Shown in pieces: positions 24,388 through 32,936 of a DNA stretch of 33,108 bases. The notes under the pieces are model-generated. The model searched no databases. It saw only the letters and a list, made by a program, of their open reading frames with translations, and was not told the origin of the DNA. This DNA is from Corynebacterium sp. HMSC27B11 (GTDB lineage Bacteria > Actinomycetota > Actinomycetes > Mycobacteriales > Mycobacteriaceae), in NCBI RefSeq assembly GCF_001815985.1, contig NZ_KV823565.1, positions 654 to 33,761 on the forward strand, given 5' to 3'. A program made the position numbers and the translations under genes. Each line of letters begins with the position of its first letter. Position 1 is the stretch's first letter.

Positions 24388-25362
24388 CTAGCGAGTCACA
24401 TCCAGCCCAAGGCCAGCCTCGGCCATGCGGCAGAGCACGCACTCCGGTTCGCGCCGCACCTCCTCGGGCTGGATGGCGAAACCGGTGGTGTCGAAGAACT
24501 GCCGCTGGGTGAGCAGTGGCGGGAGCGCGGCTGGGTCCGAGCCAGCATCGCGCCAGGGGATGATGTGCTCCCGGATGATCTGGGTGGTGATCTCCGCCAG
24601 CAGACCGTGCTCCGCGGTGGTGTAGCTGACCGGCCGGGCCGTGGCCTGCGCACGGGTGCTGCGCCACAGCGCATCGCGTTCCAGGTAGGCCTGGTCGATG
24701 CAGCTCAGGCAGGCGGTGCGCCCGGGGATAATCAGTGGGCCGAAGGTGAGGTACCCGTCGATCACCCCGGTGGGGTAGTGGGGGATGAGCTTTTCGTGCA
24801 GCCAGAACTGCACATCCGGTGGCGGGAAGAGCCCACCCGGCAGGATCAGGACGTCCTTGCGGGCCGTACGCCCCTGGCTGGTGATGACCTGCCCGGACCG
24901 TGCCTCGCTGGTGGTGCGTGGCGCCTCCAACCAGTCCACCTTCACACCGTGGGTGAAGAGGGCATCGGCGAGGGCCAGGGAGGGCTTGCCGAAGCGCAGC
25001 AGCGGGATAGCCTGCTCCTCGGCGGCGACCAGCACCCCGGCCCGCACCAGCTCCTCGGCGATGGAACCCGCCTCAACAGACGTGAAGCCACAGTAGCCCA
25101 GGGTGGCGGCGAGATCCTCGGCGGTCATGCCCGCGCGAGCCTGCATCATCACCTGCAACACCTGGCCGGGATCCACGGCGGCCGGCACCGGGAGGATCAC
25201 TGCGTTGCCGGGGTGGATACCGAACTGGATGCTGCGGTCTGGTCGCAGCAGCACCGCCGTGCCCGGGCGGAGCACCATCCGGGCAGGCGGACCGGAGCTG
25301 GCTGTGGCATTCGCGGTTCGCGAGCCCTGTGGCCTGTCTTTTTCGGCGGTTGCGTGCACCAT
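24388..25362 (-). CDS. Cyclodehydratase/E1-like zinc protein (TOMM leader-binding type, Rv3196-like)
   Basis: The 324-residue product starts at ATG 25362 behind GAGGGGGAATC; an upstream in-frame extension lacks this site. Residues about 27-110 resemble the winged-helix peptide-binding part of TOMM cyclodehydratase partners (VLLRPDRSIQFGIHPGNAVI, then AEELVRAGVLV). The centre contains PGRTACLSCIDQAYLERDALW, the family's R-x-x-C-x2-C-x-D signature with C218 and C221; a second pair, C308 and C311 (CVLC), completes the likely zinc site of an E1/ThiF-like fold. A complete ATP-binding E1 site is not evident. In RiPP pathways such proteins bind leader peptides for YcaO enzymes. Here no YcaO gene is nearby, so it may have a different substrate. 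It is convergent with uvrD2. Confidence 0.75.
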   Translation of the reverse strand: MVHATAEKDRPQGSRTANATASSGPPARMVLRPGTAVLLRPDRSIQFGIHPGNAVILPVPAAVDPGQVLQVMMQARAGMTAEDLAATLGYCGFTSVEAGSIAEELVRAGVLVAAEEQAIPLLRFGKPSLALADALFTHGVKVDWLEAPRTTSEARSGQVITSQGRTARKDVLILPGGLFPPPDVQFWLHEKLIPHYPTGVIDGYLTFGPLIIPGRTACLSCIDQAYLERDALWRSTRAQATARPVSYTTAEHGLLAEITTQIIREHIIPWRDAGSDPAALPPLLTQRQFFDTTGFAIQPEEVRREPECVLCRMAEAGLGLDVTR

Positions 25363-25523
25363 GATTCCCCCTCGGATTCGCAGCTCCCCTGAGGCGCGGC
25401 CCCATCCGCGCCCGGGCGACCCCCGCCGCCCGCGTTCTGTGTCTGCGCAGAATTCTAGCCACGCGGGCACCGGGGCGTGGGCAAAGTGCGAAACCGCGAA
25501 GGATTAGCGACAAGCGCGGCGGC

Positions 25524-25529
25524 TAACAT
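25524..25529 (+). promoter_or_regulatory. -10 box of an apparently leaderless metallopeptidase gene
   Basis: TAACAT ends eight bases before the ATG at 25538 and no Shine-Dalgarno sequence is present, which fits transcription starting at or beside the start codon. Confidence 0.4.
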
Positions 25530-25537
25530 GTGCTTCC

Positions 25538-26134
25538 ATGACCAGAGCCCAGCCCACCGCCACGCAACGCAAGGCCCAGCAGGCCGCCGCGCGGCTCAGC
25601 ACCCCGGCCCGCCCGGTGGAGGTGCGGCTCTCGGCGCGGCGGAAGAAGACCATCACCGCCCGCTGGGAAGGGCAAACAATCGTGATGCTGGCTCCGGCCG
25701 CGATGGGCCTGGAGCGGCTGGTGGCCGCGGGGGAGGGGCTCATCGCCCGGCTAGAAAAGAAAGCCACCCGTGCCACGAACCACAAGCGCAGCGACGATCA
25801 GCTCCAGGCCCTGGCCGAGGCCTTGAATGACAAATACTTAGGCGGCCAGGCGGAATGGTCTTCCATCACCTGGGTGAAGAACATGACCACCCGCTGGGGC
25901 AGCTGCACCCCCAGCACCGGGCGCATCCGCATCTCCCACCGGCTTAAACAGGTGCCGGATTACGTCCTGAACTCCGTGATCATCCACGAACTCGTGCACA
26001 CGTGGATCCCCAACCACGGTGCGGACTTCTGGCACTGGGCTAGCCGCGCGCCACAGCTCGAGCGGGCCCGCGGCTACCTCGAGGCCTATCAGCGCTGGGG
26101 CTGCCCGGGCGACGGCCCGGAACCGCAGCCCTAA
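25538..26134 (+). CDS. YgjP/DUF45-family zinc metallopeptidase
   Basis: The 198-residue product carries the two family hallmarks: RWGSC at about 124-128 and the zinc site HELVH (H150, E151, H154) followed by NHGADFWHW, with H160 as the likely third ligand. The N-terminal half (VEVRLSARRKKTITARW and on) matches the usual beta-rich YgjP start. The protein should be cytosolic, since no signal or membrane segment is visible. In bacteria this family is SprT/WLM-like and poorly characterised; some members are linked to DNA-protein crosslink or restriction systems. It lies between the E1-like gene (divergent) and the Zincin_2 gene (convergent), sharing a four-base stop overlap with the latter. Substrate unknown. 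Confidence 0.88.
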   Translation: MTRAQPTATQRKAQQAAARLSTPARPVEVRLSARRKKTITARWEGQTIVMLAPAAMGLERLVAAGEGLIARLEKKATRATNHKRSDDQLQALAEALNDKYLGGQAEWSSITWVKNMTTRWGSCTPSTGRIRISHRLKQVPDYVLNSVIIHELVHTWIPNHGADFWHWASRAPQLERARGYLEAYQRWGCPGDGPEPQP

Positions 26135-27756
26135 TCGTCCTCGTCGTCCTTCGACTCCGGGGTCTGATCCCGCTTGTCGTCCTGCTCCGGGCGGCGGCGG
26201 TTGGTGCGCTCCTCGCGCGGCCCGCCCTGGCGGTTCAGCTCCGCCTCCAGCTTCTCGATCTCGCTGATCGGGTCGAAGTCCTCGTCCTCGCCGTCGAAGG
26301 CCACCTTGCCGATGAATCCAGCCGGGTTGTCCAGGTCTTTGGCCAGCGGCAGCAGGTCCGGGTGATCCCAGATTCCGTCGCGCTTTTCCGCGCCCACGGC
26401 CTCGTCCAGCTTGTGCCACAGACCAGCGGCATCGTTGGCGCGCGGCGCGAGCAGGGAAATGCCCACGGTCTTGCTCAGCGCCTCCATCTCCGGGGACTCG
26501 GTGTTGCGGTAAGAGGACCACGCCGCGGTGAGGATCGACGCATTCGGCATCCGGTCCGCCAGCGCCTGGCCGACCACGTAGTCCACCCAGCCCTCCACGA
26601 GGCTCAGGCTAGTCTCCAGCCGCTCGCGGGCGTGCGCGTTCGCGGACACGACCTTGGGGGAGAGGTCCTGGCCCTGCATCTGAGCCATCATTTCCTGCAT
26701 CTTTGCGGGATCATTCATGGACTCCGGGTTGAACTCCCGCATCGCCTCCTCCATCGCGGAGGTATCCAGCGCCAGCCCGCGGGCGAACTCCTCAACATCC
26801 AGGATGAGGCGCTCGGCCAGCCACGGGACGTGCTTGAACAGGCGGTGGTGTGCGGCCTCGCGGGTCGCCAGGTAGATCAGCGCCTCCCGCTTATCCGTGC
26901 CCAGCTTCTCGGCCATGGACTCCAGTTGTGCGGTCGCCACAGCCGCCACGTTGCCGCTTGCCAGCGGCATACCCCACTGCGTGGAGTGGCTGACACCCGT
27001 CGCCAGCTCGCCGAGTGTGTGGCCCAATTGCATGGAGAAGTTCATCGCGTTGACCTGGCGCATGATGCCGGCCAGCGGGCCCATCTGATCCCGCATCTCC
27101 TCCGGGATCTCGCCCATCGCGGCCTCGCCGAGCTTCTCCGCCAGCGGGGTGAAGATCCGCTTCCACGTCTCGAGCGTTTCCTCCAGCCACTGCTCCGGGC
27201 CGAAGGCGACGGAGCCAGTAGCCCCCGCAGGCAGCGTGGTCGCCCCGTCCAGCCACAGCTCCGCGAGTCGCACAGATTCCGCCACGGCCTGGGAATCCGA
27301 CTGGCTCGGCGTGCTGGACCCCGATCCGCGCTGGAGGCCAGCGCCGAAGCCGAAGAACAAACCGCCGAACGGGTGCTGCCCACCCTCGCTGGCCTGCTGC
27401 TTGCTGCGGATGTGCTGGCGAGCGGTGCGCTCCACCATCGAATAGTTCACGGCATCATCTGCGCCCGTGCTGTTCAGATCCGCGCCGAAGCCACTGAACA
27501 TCGAGCCGAACTGGTTCAGCAGGTCGCCGAGATTCCCGCCGCCGAAGCCACCGCCGAAGGGATTCGACTGCTCAGAACCACCCGAGCCCGGGCCGCCGAA
27601 GATAAATTCGAAAGGATTATTGCCTCGACCGTCGCCCTGGCCGCCACGACCGTCGCCACCGTTCTGACCATCCTTGTGGTCATCATCGTCGCGGCCGTTG
27701 TCGTCGCCGTTGCCACCGTTGTTATTGGGGTGCATGCCGAAGCCGAAATTACTCAT
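26131..27756 (-). CDS. Zincin_2 (DUF2342, TIGR03624-type) putative zinc metalloprotease (Rv3195-like)
   Basis: The 541-residue product begins MSNFGFGMHP, and its first 100 or so residues are Gly/Asn/Asp-rich and probably disordered. The core includes LIYLATREAAHHRLFKHVPW, where E300, H303 and H304 fall in the family's putative zinc motif, and many helices before and after. The tail is charged (EERTNRRRPEQDDKRDQ). The family was first annotated as coenzyme F420 biosynthesis-associated because of its phylogenetic spread, but its fold is zincin-like. No protease activity is known to me. I chose ATG 27756, with AAGG nine bases before it, over an in-frame extension to 27882 that overlaps the next promoter region. 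Stop codons overlap with the convergent YgjP-type gene. Confidence 0.85.
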   Translation of the reverse strand: MSNFGFGMHPNNNGGNGDDNGRDDDDHKDGQNGGDGRGGQGDGRGNNPFEFIFGGPGSGGSEQSNPFGGGFGGGNLGDLLNQFGSMFSGFGADLNSTGADDAVNYSMVERTARQHIRSKQQASEGGQHPFGGLFFGFGAGLQRGSGSSTPSQSDSQAVAESVRLAELWLDGATTLPAGATGSVAFGPEQWLEETLETWKRIFTPLAEKLGEAAMGEIPEEMRDQMGPLAGIMRQVNAMNFSMQLGHTLGELATGVSHSTQWGMPLASGNVAAVATAQLESMAEKLGTDKREALIYLATREAAHHRLFKHVPWLAERLILDVEEFARGLALDTSAMEEAMREFNPESMNDPAKMQEMMAQMQGQDLSPKVVSANAHARERLETSLSLVEGWVDYVVGQALADRMPNASILTAAWSSYRNTESPEMEALSKTVGISLLAPRANDAAGLWHKLDEAVGAEKRDGIWDHPDLLPLAKDLDNPAGFIGKVAFDGEDEDFDPISEIEKLEAELNRQGGPREERTNRRRPEQDDKRDQTPESKDDEDD

Positions 27757-27926
27757 GCCAACAACCTTACTGATCGCAGCGGACAGCGCCCCACCAAAAA
27801 CCGCCCGTTCCGTGTGCTGTGAGCGAACGGTCCCGCCATCGCTTCCCGTCACCCTTTCCATATTGAGGACGTCACCCCGCACCCACCGCCCGGCCTCGCC
27901 TCAACCCAGCAGTCCCCACGAGCAGG

Positions 27927-27932
27927 TAGGGT
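27927..27932 (+). promoter_or_regulatory. -10 box of an apparently leaderless PDZ-Lon protease gene
   Basis: TAGGGT ends seven bases before the ATG at 27940. No Shine-Dalgarno sequence is present, so a leaderless transcript is likely. Confidence 0.45.
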
Positions 27933-27939
27933 ATGAACG

Positions 27940-29016
27940 ATGAAAATCTGGAACCGTCGCAACCGAACGATCGCGCTGGGCGCCGCCCCGGTCGTCGTCT
28001 TGGTGACCCTGCTTGGCCTGCCGAGCATCCCGGGCACCGATATCGACCTGACGGTTCCCTACGCGGCAGAGGGCAAGGGGCCGACCTTCAACACCCTCGG
28101 CGAGGAGGGCGGCAAGCAGGTCGTCGAGATCACCGGTGCGGAGACCAATGAACCCGCCGGTCACCTCAACATGACCACCGTCTCCGTGCACACCAAGCTC
28201 ACGCTCGGCCAGGCGCTCGCCCGGTGGCTGACCACCGACGACACCCTCGTGCCGATCGGGCAGATCTTCCCCGCGAACAAGTCTCCCGAGGAAGTCCAGC
28301 AGCAGAATCAGGCAGCCTTCGCCGCCTCGGAATCCAACGCCACCACCGCGGCGATGAACTATCTCAACAAACCGCTGGAAACCGCCGTCATCGACGTCCT
28401 GGACGACGCGCCGGCAGCGGGGAAGATCAAGGTCAACGACGTCATCCGCGAGGTTGGCGGCCGAACCATCACCACCCCCGACGAGCTCGCACGGGTGGTC
28501 GGCGAGCACTCACCGGGCGACGAGATCGACGTCCTGGTCGACCGGCAGGGCAAGGAGGAGACGGTGACCGTCACGCTCGGCGAGCCACCGAAGCATCTCC
28601 AGCGGGCCGAGCAGGGCTCCGCCTTCCTGGGCGTGACTTCTGTATCCCAGCCCGCGGGTGAGATCCGCGTGCGCTATAACCTGCAGGACGTCGGCGGCCC
28701 CTCCGCGGGGCTCATGTTTTCCCTCGCCGTCGTGGACAAGCTCACCCCGCAAGATCTGACGGGTGGCGCGTTCGTCGCGGGCACCGGCTCCATCGATGCT
28801 GCCGGCCAGGTCGGCGCGATCGGCGGGATCACCCACAAGATCCGCGCGGCTGCGGACGCCGGGGCCGAATACTTCCTGGTACCCGCCGGCAACTGCGCCG
28901 AGGCGCTCACGGTGGAGGACGCCGGGCCGAAGCTGGTGAAGGTCGACTCCCTCGAGGACGCGGTCAAGGACCTGGAGGGCATCCGCTCCGGCGGCGGCTT
29001 CGACACCTGCAGCTAG
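27940..29016 (+). CDS. Membrane-anchored PDZ/Lon-type Ser-Lys protease (YlbL family, Rv3194c-like)
   Basis: The 358-residue product has a basic start and one N-terminal membrane segment (about 10-28, IALGAAPVVVLVTLLGL) that should place the rest outside the cytoplasm. A PDZ domain lies at about 145-215 (AGKIKVNDVIREVGGRTI). The C-terminal S16 (Lon) protease domain has the catalytic pair visible: Ser255 in GGPSAGLMFSLAVVD and Lys300 in GGITHKIRAAADAG. YlbL of Bacillus subtilis is a membrane protease that clears the SOS division inhibitor YneA, so a role in surface or division-protein turnover is possible here. It lies in the conserved actinobacterial neighbourhood with Zincin_2 and UPF0182 genes. 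Length and motifs are complete. Confidence 0.92.
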   Translation: MKIWNRRNRTIALGAAPVVVLVTLLGLPSIPGTDIDLTVPYAAEGKGPTFNTLGEEGGKQVVEITGAETNEPAGHLNMTTVSVHTKLTLGQALARWLTTDDTLVPIGQIFPANKSPEEVQQQNQAAFAASESNATTAAMNYLNKPLETAVIDVLDDAPAAGKIKVNDVIREVGGRTITTPDELARVVGEHSPGDEIDVLVDRQGKEETVTVTLGEPPKHLQRAEQGSAFLGVTSVSQPAGEIRVRYNLQDVGGPSAGLMFSLAVVDKLTPQDLTGGAFVAGTGSIDAAGQVGAIGGITHKIRAAADAGAEYFLVPAGNCAEALTVEDAGPKLVKVDSLEDAVKDLEGIRSGGGFDTCS

Positions 29017-29021
29017 GGCGC

Positions 29022-29043
29022 AGCGAGGCCCTAGCGAGGCCCT
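29022..29043. repeat. 11-bp tandem duplication at convergent gene ends
   Basis: AGCGAGGCCCT occurs twice in direct succession (29022-29032 and 29033-29043). The second copy covers the first two bases of the PPA1309 gene's stop codon. It looks like a simple slippage duplication. Confidence 0.8.
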
Positions 29044-29578
29044 AGTCCACGAAGGTGGCGCGCAGCGCGGCGATCACGCCCGGCGCAATATCCTCCCCGC
29101 CCCGCAGCTCCACGCGGTCCTGGCCGAAGGGATCGGCCGCGAGCTCCTCCTCGGTCGGGCGCAGCTGCAGCAAGGTGCGCTCGGAACCATCGCCCGCCGC
29201 CGCGGCGCCATCCCGGGCACCCGCGTCCAAGATGCCGCTGAACAGTCGTGCCTGCTGCGGGGCTGCGTCCTCGCCTAGGGAGGAGTCCACGAAGGAGATC
29301 TCCTGGGCCAGGATCGCGCCCACCACCTGCGCAGGCCAGCGGATGGAGGCGACGAACTCGCCCAGCTCCTCCGAGCCGGGGCGGATGTGCTCCGGCAGGT
29401 CGTCCTGCACGATCAGGGAGAGAGGGTTGCGGTCCTCGGTGAGTTCCAGGGCGTCGGCGACGAGCTCCGTCGGAACGAGGGCGAACAGGGTGGCGGGGCG
29501 ATCCCAGCCCTCGGCCTGGATGAAGTCCACGGCCTCCATGAGGGCGGCGTTCAAGATGCGGTCATCGTTGAGGTTCAT
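29042..29578 (-). CDS. PPA1309 family protein, function unknown
   Basis: The 178-residue product begins MNLNDDRILNAALMEAVDFI and contains WDRPATLFALVPTELV, VVGAILAQEISFVD and a C-terminal PGVIAALRATF. These match the actinobacterial PPA1309 family, which lies next to UPF0182 genes in many genomes. It is acidic, has no Cys, signal peptide or membrane segment, and should be cytosolic. A stretch rich in Ala, Asp and Gly (about 125-140) is probably a loop. I chose ATG 29578; an upstream start at 29605 adds nine residues without a better ribosome site. It is divergent from the UPF0182 gene and convergent with the PDZ-Lon gene. Confidence 0.8.
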   Translation of the reverse strand: MNLNDDRILNAALMEAVDFIQAEGWDRPATLFALVPTELVADALELTEDRNPLSLIVQDDLPEHIRPGSEELGEFVASIRWPAQVVGAILAQEISFVDSSLGEDAAPQQARLFSGILDAGARDGAAAAGDGSERTLLQLRPTEEELAADPFGQDRVELRGGEDIAPGVIAALRATFVD

Positions 29579-29657
29579 GGCCGCGAGTTTAGCCCGCCGC
29601 CCCATATGTGGCGGCAGCCAGCATCGCTAGGGGCAAAAACTCATTTCGCGAGGGAAG

Positions 29658-29686
29658 TTTTACTACGTATCCTGGACTGTTAGATC
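29658..29686 (+). promoter_or_regulatory. Weak candidate promoter of the UPF0182 gene
   Basis: TTTTAC, a 17-base spacer and TAGATC lie 27 bases before the TTG start codon. The match to consensus is modest. Confidence 0.3.
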
Positions 29687-29713
29687 TGATTCTGCGTAGG
29701 AAGTAGTGAACCC

Positions 29714-32700
29714 TTGAGTATGTCGGCACAGCCTCCATCTGGCGCCTCATCTGCAAATTTCACGCCCTCGCGCCGTTCCAAGATTATCGCCGGCCTGGTC
29801 ATGGCGCTGGGCGTGGCGTTCTTCTTGGTGCCCATCGTGGTTGGTGCGTACACGGACTGGCAGTGGTTCCGTGACCTGGAATATCAGGGCGTATTCTTCA
29901 GCGTCATCGTGACCCGCGTGATTCTATTCCTGATCTTCGGTCTGGTTGCGGGGGCGATCGTCTGGCTCGCGGCCTTCGCCGCCTACCGCAAGCGGCCGAC
30001 CAGCCTGGAGTCGCTCGGCTCGGCCTCGCCATTGGCCGCGAACCGCCCGACGATCCGTCAGACCGTCCGCCCGATGCTGGTGTGGCTGCCGATCCTGGCG
30101 GGCATCGTCGTCGGCCTGGTCGCGCAGGGCAACTGGCGCCGCGCGATGCTGTTCTGGAATTCCTCTTCCTTCGGGGTGGAGGACCCGCAGTTCGGCAAGG
30201 ACCTAAGTTTCTACGCGTTCAACCTGCCAATGCTGAACCTCATCCTGGGGATGCTCAGCTTCATCCTCATCATCGCGTTCTTCGTCAACGGCATCGGCCA
30301 TTACCTGCTGGGCTCTATCACCACCGGTAACCCGCGGGTGGGGGAGAAAGCGAAGGTCGCCCCGGCGGCCCGCCGCCAGCTGGCAATCATCGCCGGCATT
30401 TGGATGATCGTGAAGGCCGTGGGCTACTGGTTCGACCGCTACGACCTGCTCAACCGCCAGCACGACACCTTCACGGGTGGCTCCTACACGGATATCAACG
30501 CCGTCCTGCCCGCGAAGATCGTCCTGCTCGTCGTCGCCATCTTCGTCGCTGCCTTGTTCTTCCTCACCATCGTGATGAAGGACCTGCGCATCCCGGCGCT
30601 CGCCGTGGCCCTGATGCTGCTGACCTCCCTCGTCGCCGGCGTGGCCTGGCCAGCGATCCTGGAGCAGTTCTCCGTCGCGCCGAACCGCGCGGAGAAGGAG
30701 CGCGAGTACATCGCCCGCAACATCGACGCCACCCGCCACGCCTACGGACTCGGGGACGATAACGTCACCTACGAGCGCAACTGGGGCACCAAGCAGGGTG
30801 GCAAGAAGGCGGAGCGCTCCATCGCCCAGGACGACGTCACTCTCTCCAACATCCGTCTTCTCGACCCGCAGGTTCTGTCCCCGACGTTCACCCAGCAACA
30901 GCAGCTGCGTAACTTCTACGGCTTCTCCGATGAGCTCGCCGTGGACCGCTACGAGGTTGATGGCAAGATGCGTGACTTTGTCGTCGCCGCTCGTGAGCTG
31001 AACCCGAACACCCTGGAAGGCAACCAGCAGGACTGGATTAACCGCCACACCGTCTACACCCACGGCAACGGCTTCATCGCCGCCCCGGCCCGCAAGGTCG
31101 ACGAGGTGGCCCGCGACGTCGGTTCCGCCCGCGGTGGCTACCCGGTCTACACCGTCGCCGACCTGCAGTCCCTGGAGCGGGGTCGCCAGGGTGGCGAGCT
31201 GGAGCTGGATCTGAAGCAGCCGCGTATCTACTTCGGCCCGCTGATCGCCTCCAACCCGACGCCGAACTCGGACTACGCCATCGTCGGCCGTACCGGCGGC
31301 AACCCGCTGGAGTACGACACCGAGGACAGCAACTACACCTACACCGGTAAGGGCGGAGTGGACGTCAATAATCCATTCAACCGCCTGATGTACGCCGCCC
31401 ACTTCGAGTCGATGAACCTGCTGCTCACCGACCGCATCGGCGAGGACTCTCGCATCCTGTACAACCGCGACCCCCGCGAGCGCGTGCATAAGGTCGCACC
31501 GTGGCTGACCACCGACTCGAAGACCTACCCGACCGTCATCGACGGCCGCATCAAGTGGGTCGTCGACGGCTACACCACCCTGACGGACCTGCCCTACTCC
31601 GAGCGCACCAGCCTGACGGAGACCACGACGGACACCACCAACCCCGATGGTGTCCGCCGTGAGCAGCTGGTCACCGACAAGGTCAGCTACATCCGCAACT
31701 CCGTCAAGGCCACCGTCGACGCCTACGACGGCACCGTCGAGCTCTACGAGTTCGACGAGAAGGACCCGGTGCTGAAGGCCTGGCGTGGCGCTTTCCCGGA
31801 CGTCGTGAAGCCGAAGTCCGAGATCAGCGACGAGCTGATGCAGCACATGCGCTACCCAGGTGACATGTTCAAGGTGCAGCGCGAGCTCATCGCCCGCTAC
31901 CACGTCAGTGACCCGGGCGTGTTCTTCCAGAACGACGCCTTCTGGTCCGTGCCTTCCGACCCGACCGCCAAGGAGAACAAGGGCGAGCTGGCGCAGCCAC
32001 CGTACTACGTGGTCGCCGCCGACCCGGAGACGGGCAAGCCGAGCTTCCAGCTGATCACCCCGTTCCGCGGCCTGCGTCGTGAGTTCCTGGCTGCGCACAT
32101 GACCGTCTCCTCCGACCCGGAGAGCTACGGCAAGATCCACGTGCGCGTGCTGCCGACCCAGACGCAGACCCAGGGTCCGAAGCAGGCACAGGACACGATG
32201 ATGTCCTCCGACGAGGTCGCCCGTGAGCGCACCCTGCTTGAGGGCACCAACGACGTCATCAACGGCAACCTGCTGACCCTGCCGGTGGGCGACGGCCAGG
32301 TGCTCTACGTGGAGCCGGTGTACTCCAAGCGTAAGGACCAGGAGTCCGCGTTCCCGAAGCTGCTGCGCGTCCTGGTGTCCTACAACGGTCAGGTCGGTTA
32401 CGCGCCGACGATCGCCGAGGCCCTGGAGCAGGTGGGCATCGACCCGGCTGCCGCCACGGACCTGGAGGAGGTCGACGGTAGCGTCGTGGACCCAAGCAAG
32501 GGCGACAAGAAGGACGAAGGCGAGTCCGGTAAGAAGGACGAGGGCAAGGATCAGGAGCAGGGCTCCGGGGCGGCTGGTCAGCTGCCGCAGGGTGACGCTG
32601 CCCAGAAGGTCCGGGATGCGATGGACAAGGTCAACCGCACCCGCCAGTCCGGCTCCTTCGAGGAATTCGGTAAGGCACTCGACGAGCTGGACAAGGCCGT

Positions 32701-32725
32701 CCGCGAGCTGCAGTCCCAGCAGTAG
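29714..32725 (+). CDS. UPF0182 family large membrane protein (Rv3193c-like)
   Basis: The 1003-residue product has about seven membrane segments in its first 320 residues (for example IIAGLVMALGVAFFLVPIVV, VILFLIFGLVAGAIVWLAAF, PMLVWLPILAGIVVGLV and IVLLVVAIFVAALFFLTIV). A long soluble domain follows (about 330-915) with family phrases such as SNIRLLDPQVLSPTFTQQQ and the acidic, Tyr-rich middle. The tail (about 920-1003) is Lys/Asp/Glu/Gly-rich and ends in a short predicted coiled coil (FEEFGKALDELDKAVRELQS). The start is TTG 29714, chosen because AGGAAG lies ten bases before it; ATG 29720 would leave 16. The family is widespread in actinobacteria and has no established function. A strong hairpin terminator follows. 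Confidence 0.92.
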   Translation: MSMSAQPPSGASSANFTPSRRSKIIAGLVMALGVAFFLVPIVVGAYTDWQWFRDLEYQGVFFSVIVTRVILFLIFGLVAGAIVWLAAFAAYRKRPTSLESLGSASPLAANRPTIRQTVRPMLVWLPILAGIVVGLVAQGNWRRAMLFWNSSSFGVEDPQFGKDLSFYAFNLPMLNLILGMLSFILIIAFFVNGIGHYLLGSITTGNPRVGEKAKVAPAARRQLAIIAGIWMIVKAVGYWFDRYDLLNRQHDTFTGGSYTDINAVLPAKIVLLVVAIFVAALFFLTIVMKDLRIPALAVALMLLTSLVAGVAWPAILEQFSVAPNRAEKEREYIARNIDATRHAYGLGDDNVTYERNWGTKQGGKKAERSIAQDDVTLSNIRLLDPQVLSPTFTQQQQLRNFYGFSDELAVDRYEVDGKMRDFVVAARELNPNTLEGNQQDWINRHTVYTHGNGFIAAPARKVDEVARDVGSARGGYPVYTVADLQSLERGRQGGELELDLKQPRIYFGPLIASNPTPNSDYAIVGRTGGNPLEYDTEDSNYTYTGKGGVDVNNPFNRLMYAAHFESMNLLLTDRIGEDSRILYNRDPRERVHKVAPWLTTDSKTYPTVIDGRIKWVVDGYTTLTDLPYSERTSLTETTTDTTNPDGVRREQLVTDKVSYIRNSVKATVDAYDGTVELYEFDEKDPVLKAWRGAFPDVVKPKSEISDELMQHMRYPGDMFKVQRELIARYHVSDPGVFFQNDAFWSVPSDPTAKENKGELAQPPYYVVAADPETGKPSFQLITPFRGLRREFLAAHMTVSSDPESYGKIHVRVLPTQTQTQGPKQAQDTMMSSDEVARERTLLEGTNDVINGNLLTLPVGDGQVLYVEPVYSKRKDQESAFPKLLRVLVSYNGQVGYAPTIAEALEQVGIDPAAATDLEEVDGSVVDPSKGDKKDEGESGKKDEGKDQEQGSGAAGQLPQGDAAQKVRDAMDKVNRTRQSGSFEEFGKALDELDKAVRELQSQQ

Positions 32726-32797
32726 GGGCGGGTTGGGCGGCCTGGAGGCGCCCGGCTGGCTGGGCGGTCGCGTCGCCGCCCAGTGACTAGCCCGCTG

Positions 32798-32857
32798 ATC
32801 GCCCGTTGGTCGCAGCGCTCGATGGAAGAGCGCAGGCCAGCGGGCGATTTTGCTTTT
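32798..32857 (+). terminator. Intrinsic terminator after the UPF0182 gene
   Basis: ATCGCCCGTTGG (32798-32809) pairs with CCAGCGGGCGAT (one G:T pair), enclosing an inner GCGCTC/GAGCGC stem, and is followed by TTTTGCTTTT. It is a classic T-tailed terminator. The 211 bases between the UPF0182 gene and the tRNA otherwise hold only the tRNA promoter region. Confidence 0.85.
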
Positions 32858-32936
32858 GTATGGAGCCTTGTTAGGCTAGTCGATGTTGCAGACAGAGGTC
32901 AGCCAAGGAATTGGTTGAGTCTGTACTCGCAAGCGT

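Noticed and set aside
24388..26134. A thiazole/oxazole-modified peptide (TOMM) biosynthesis cluster
   Set aside because: Only the E1-like/cyclodehydratase partner is present. I see no YcaO, no dehydrogenase and no short precursor with a Cys/Ser/Thr-rich core, so a classical cluster is not supported.
29720..29722. ATG 29720 as start of the UPF0182 gene
   Set aside because: The AGGAAG ribosome site is ten bases from the TTG at 29714 but 16 from this ATG.
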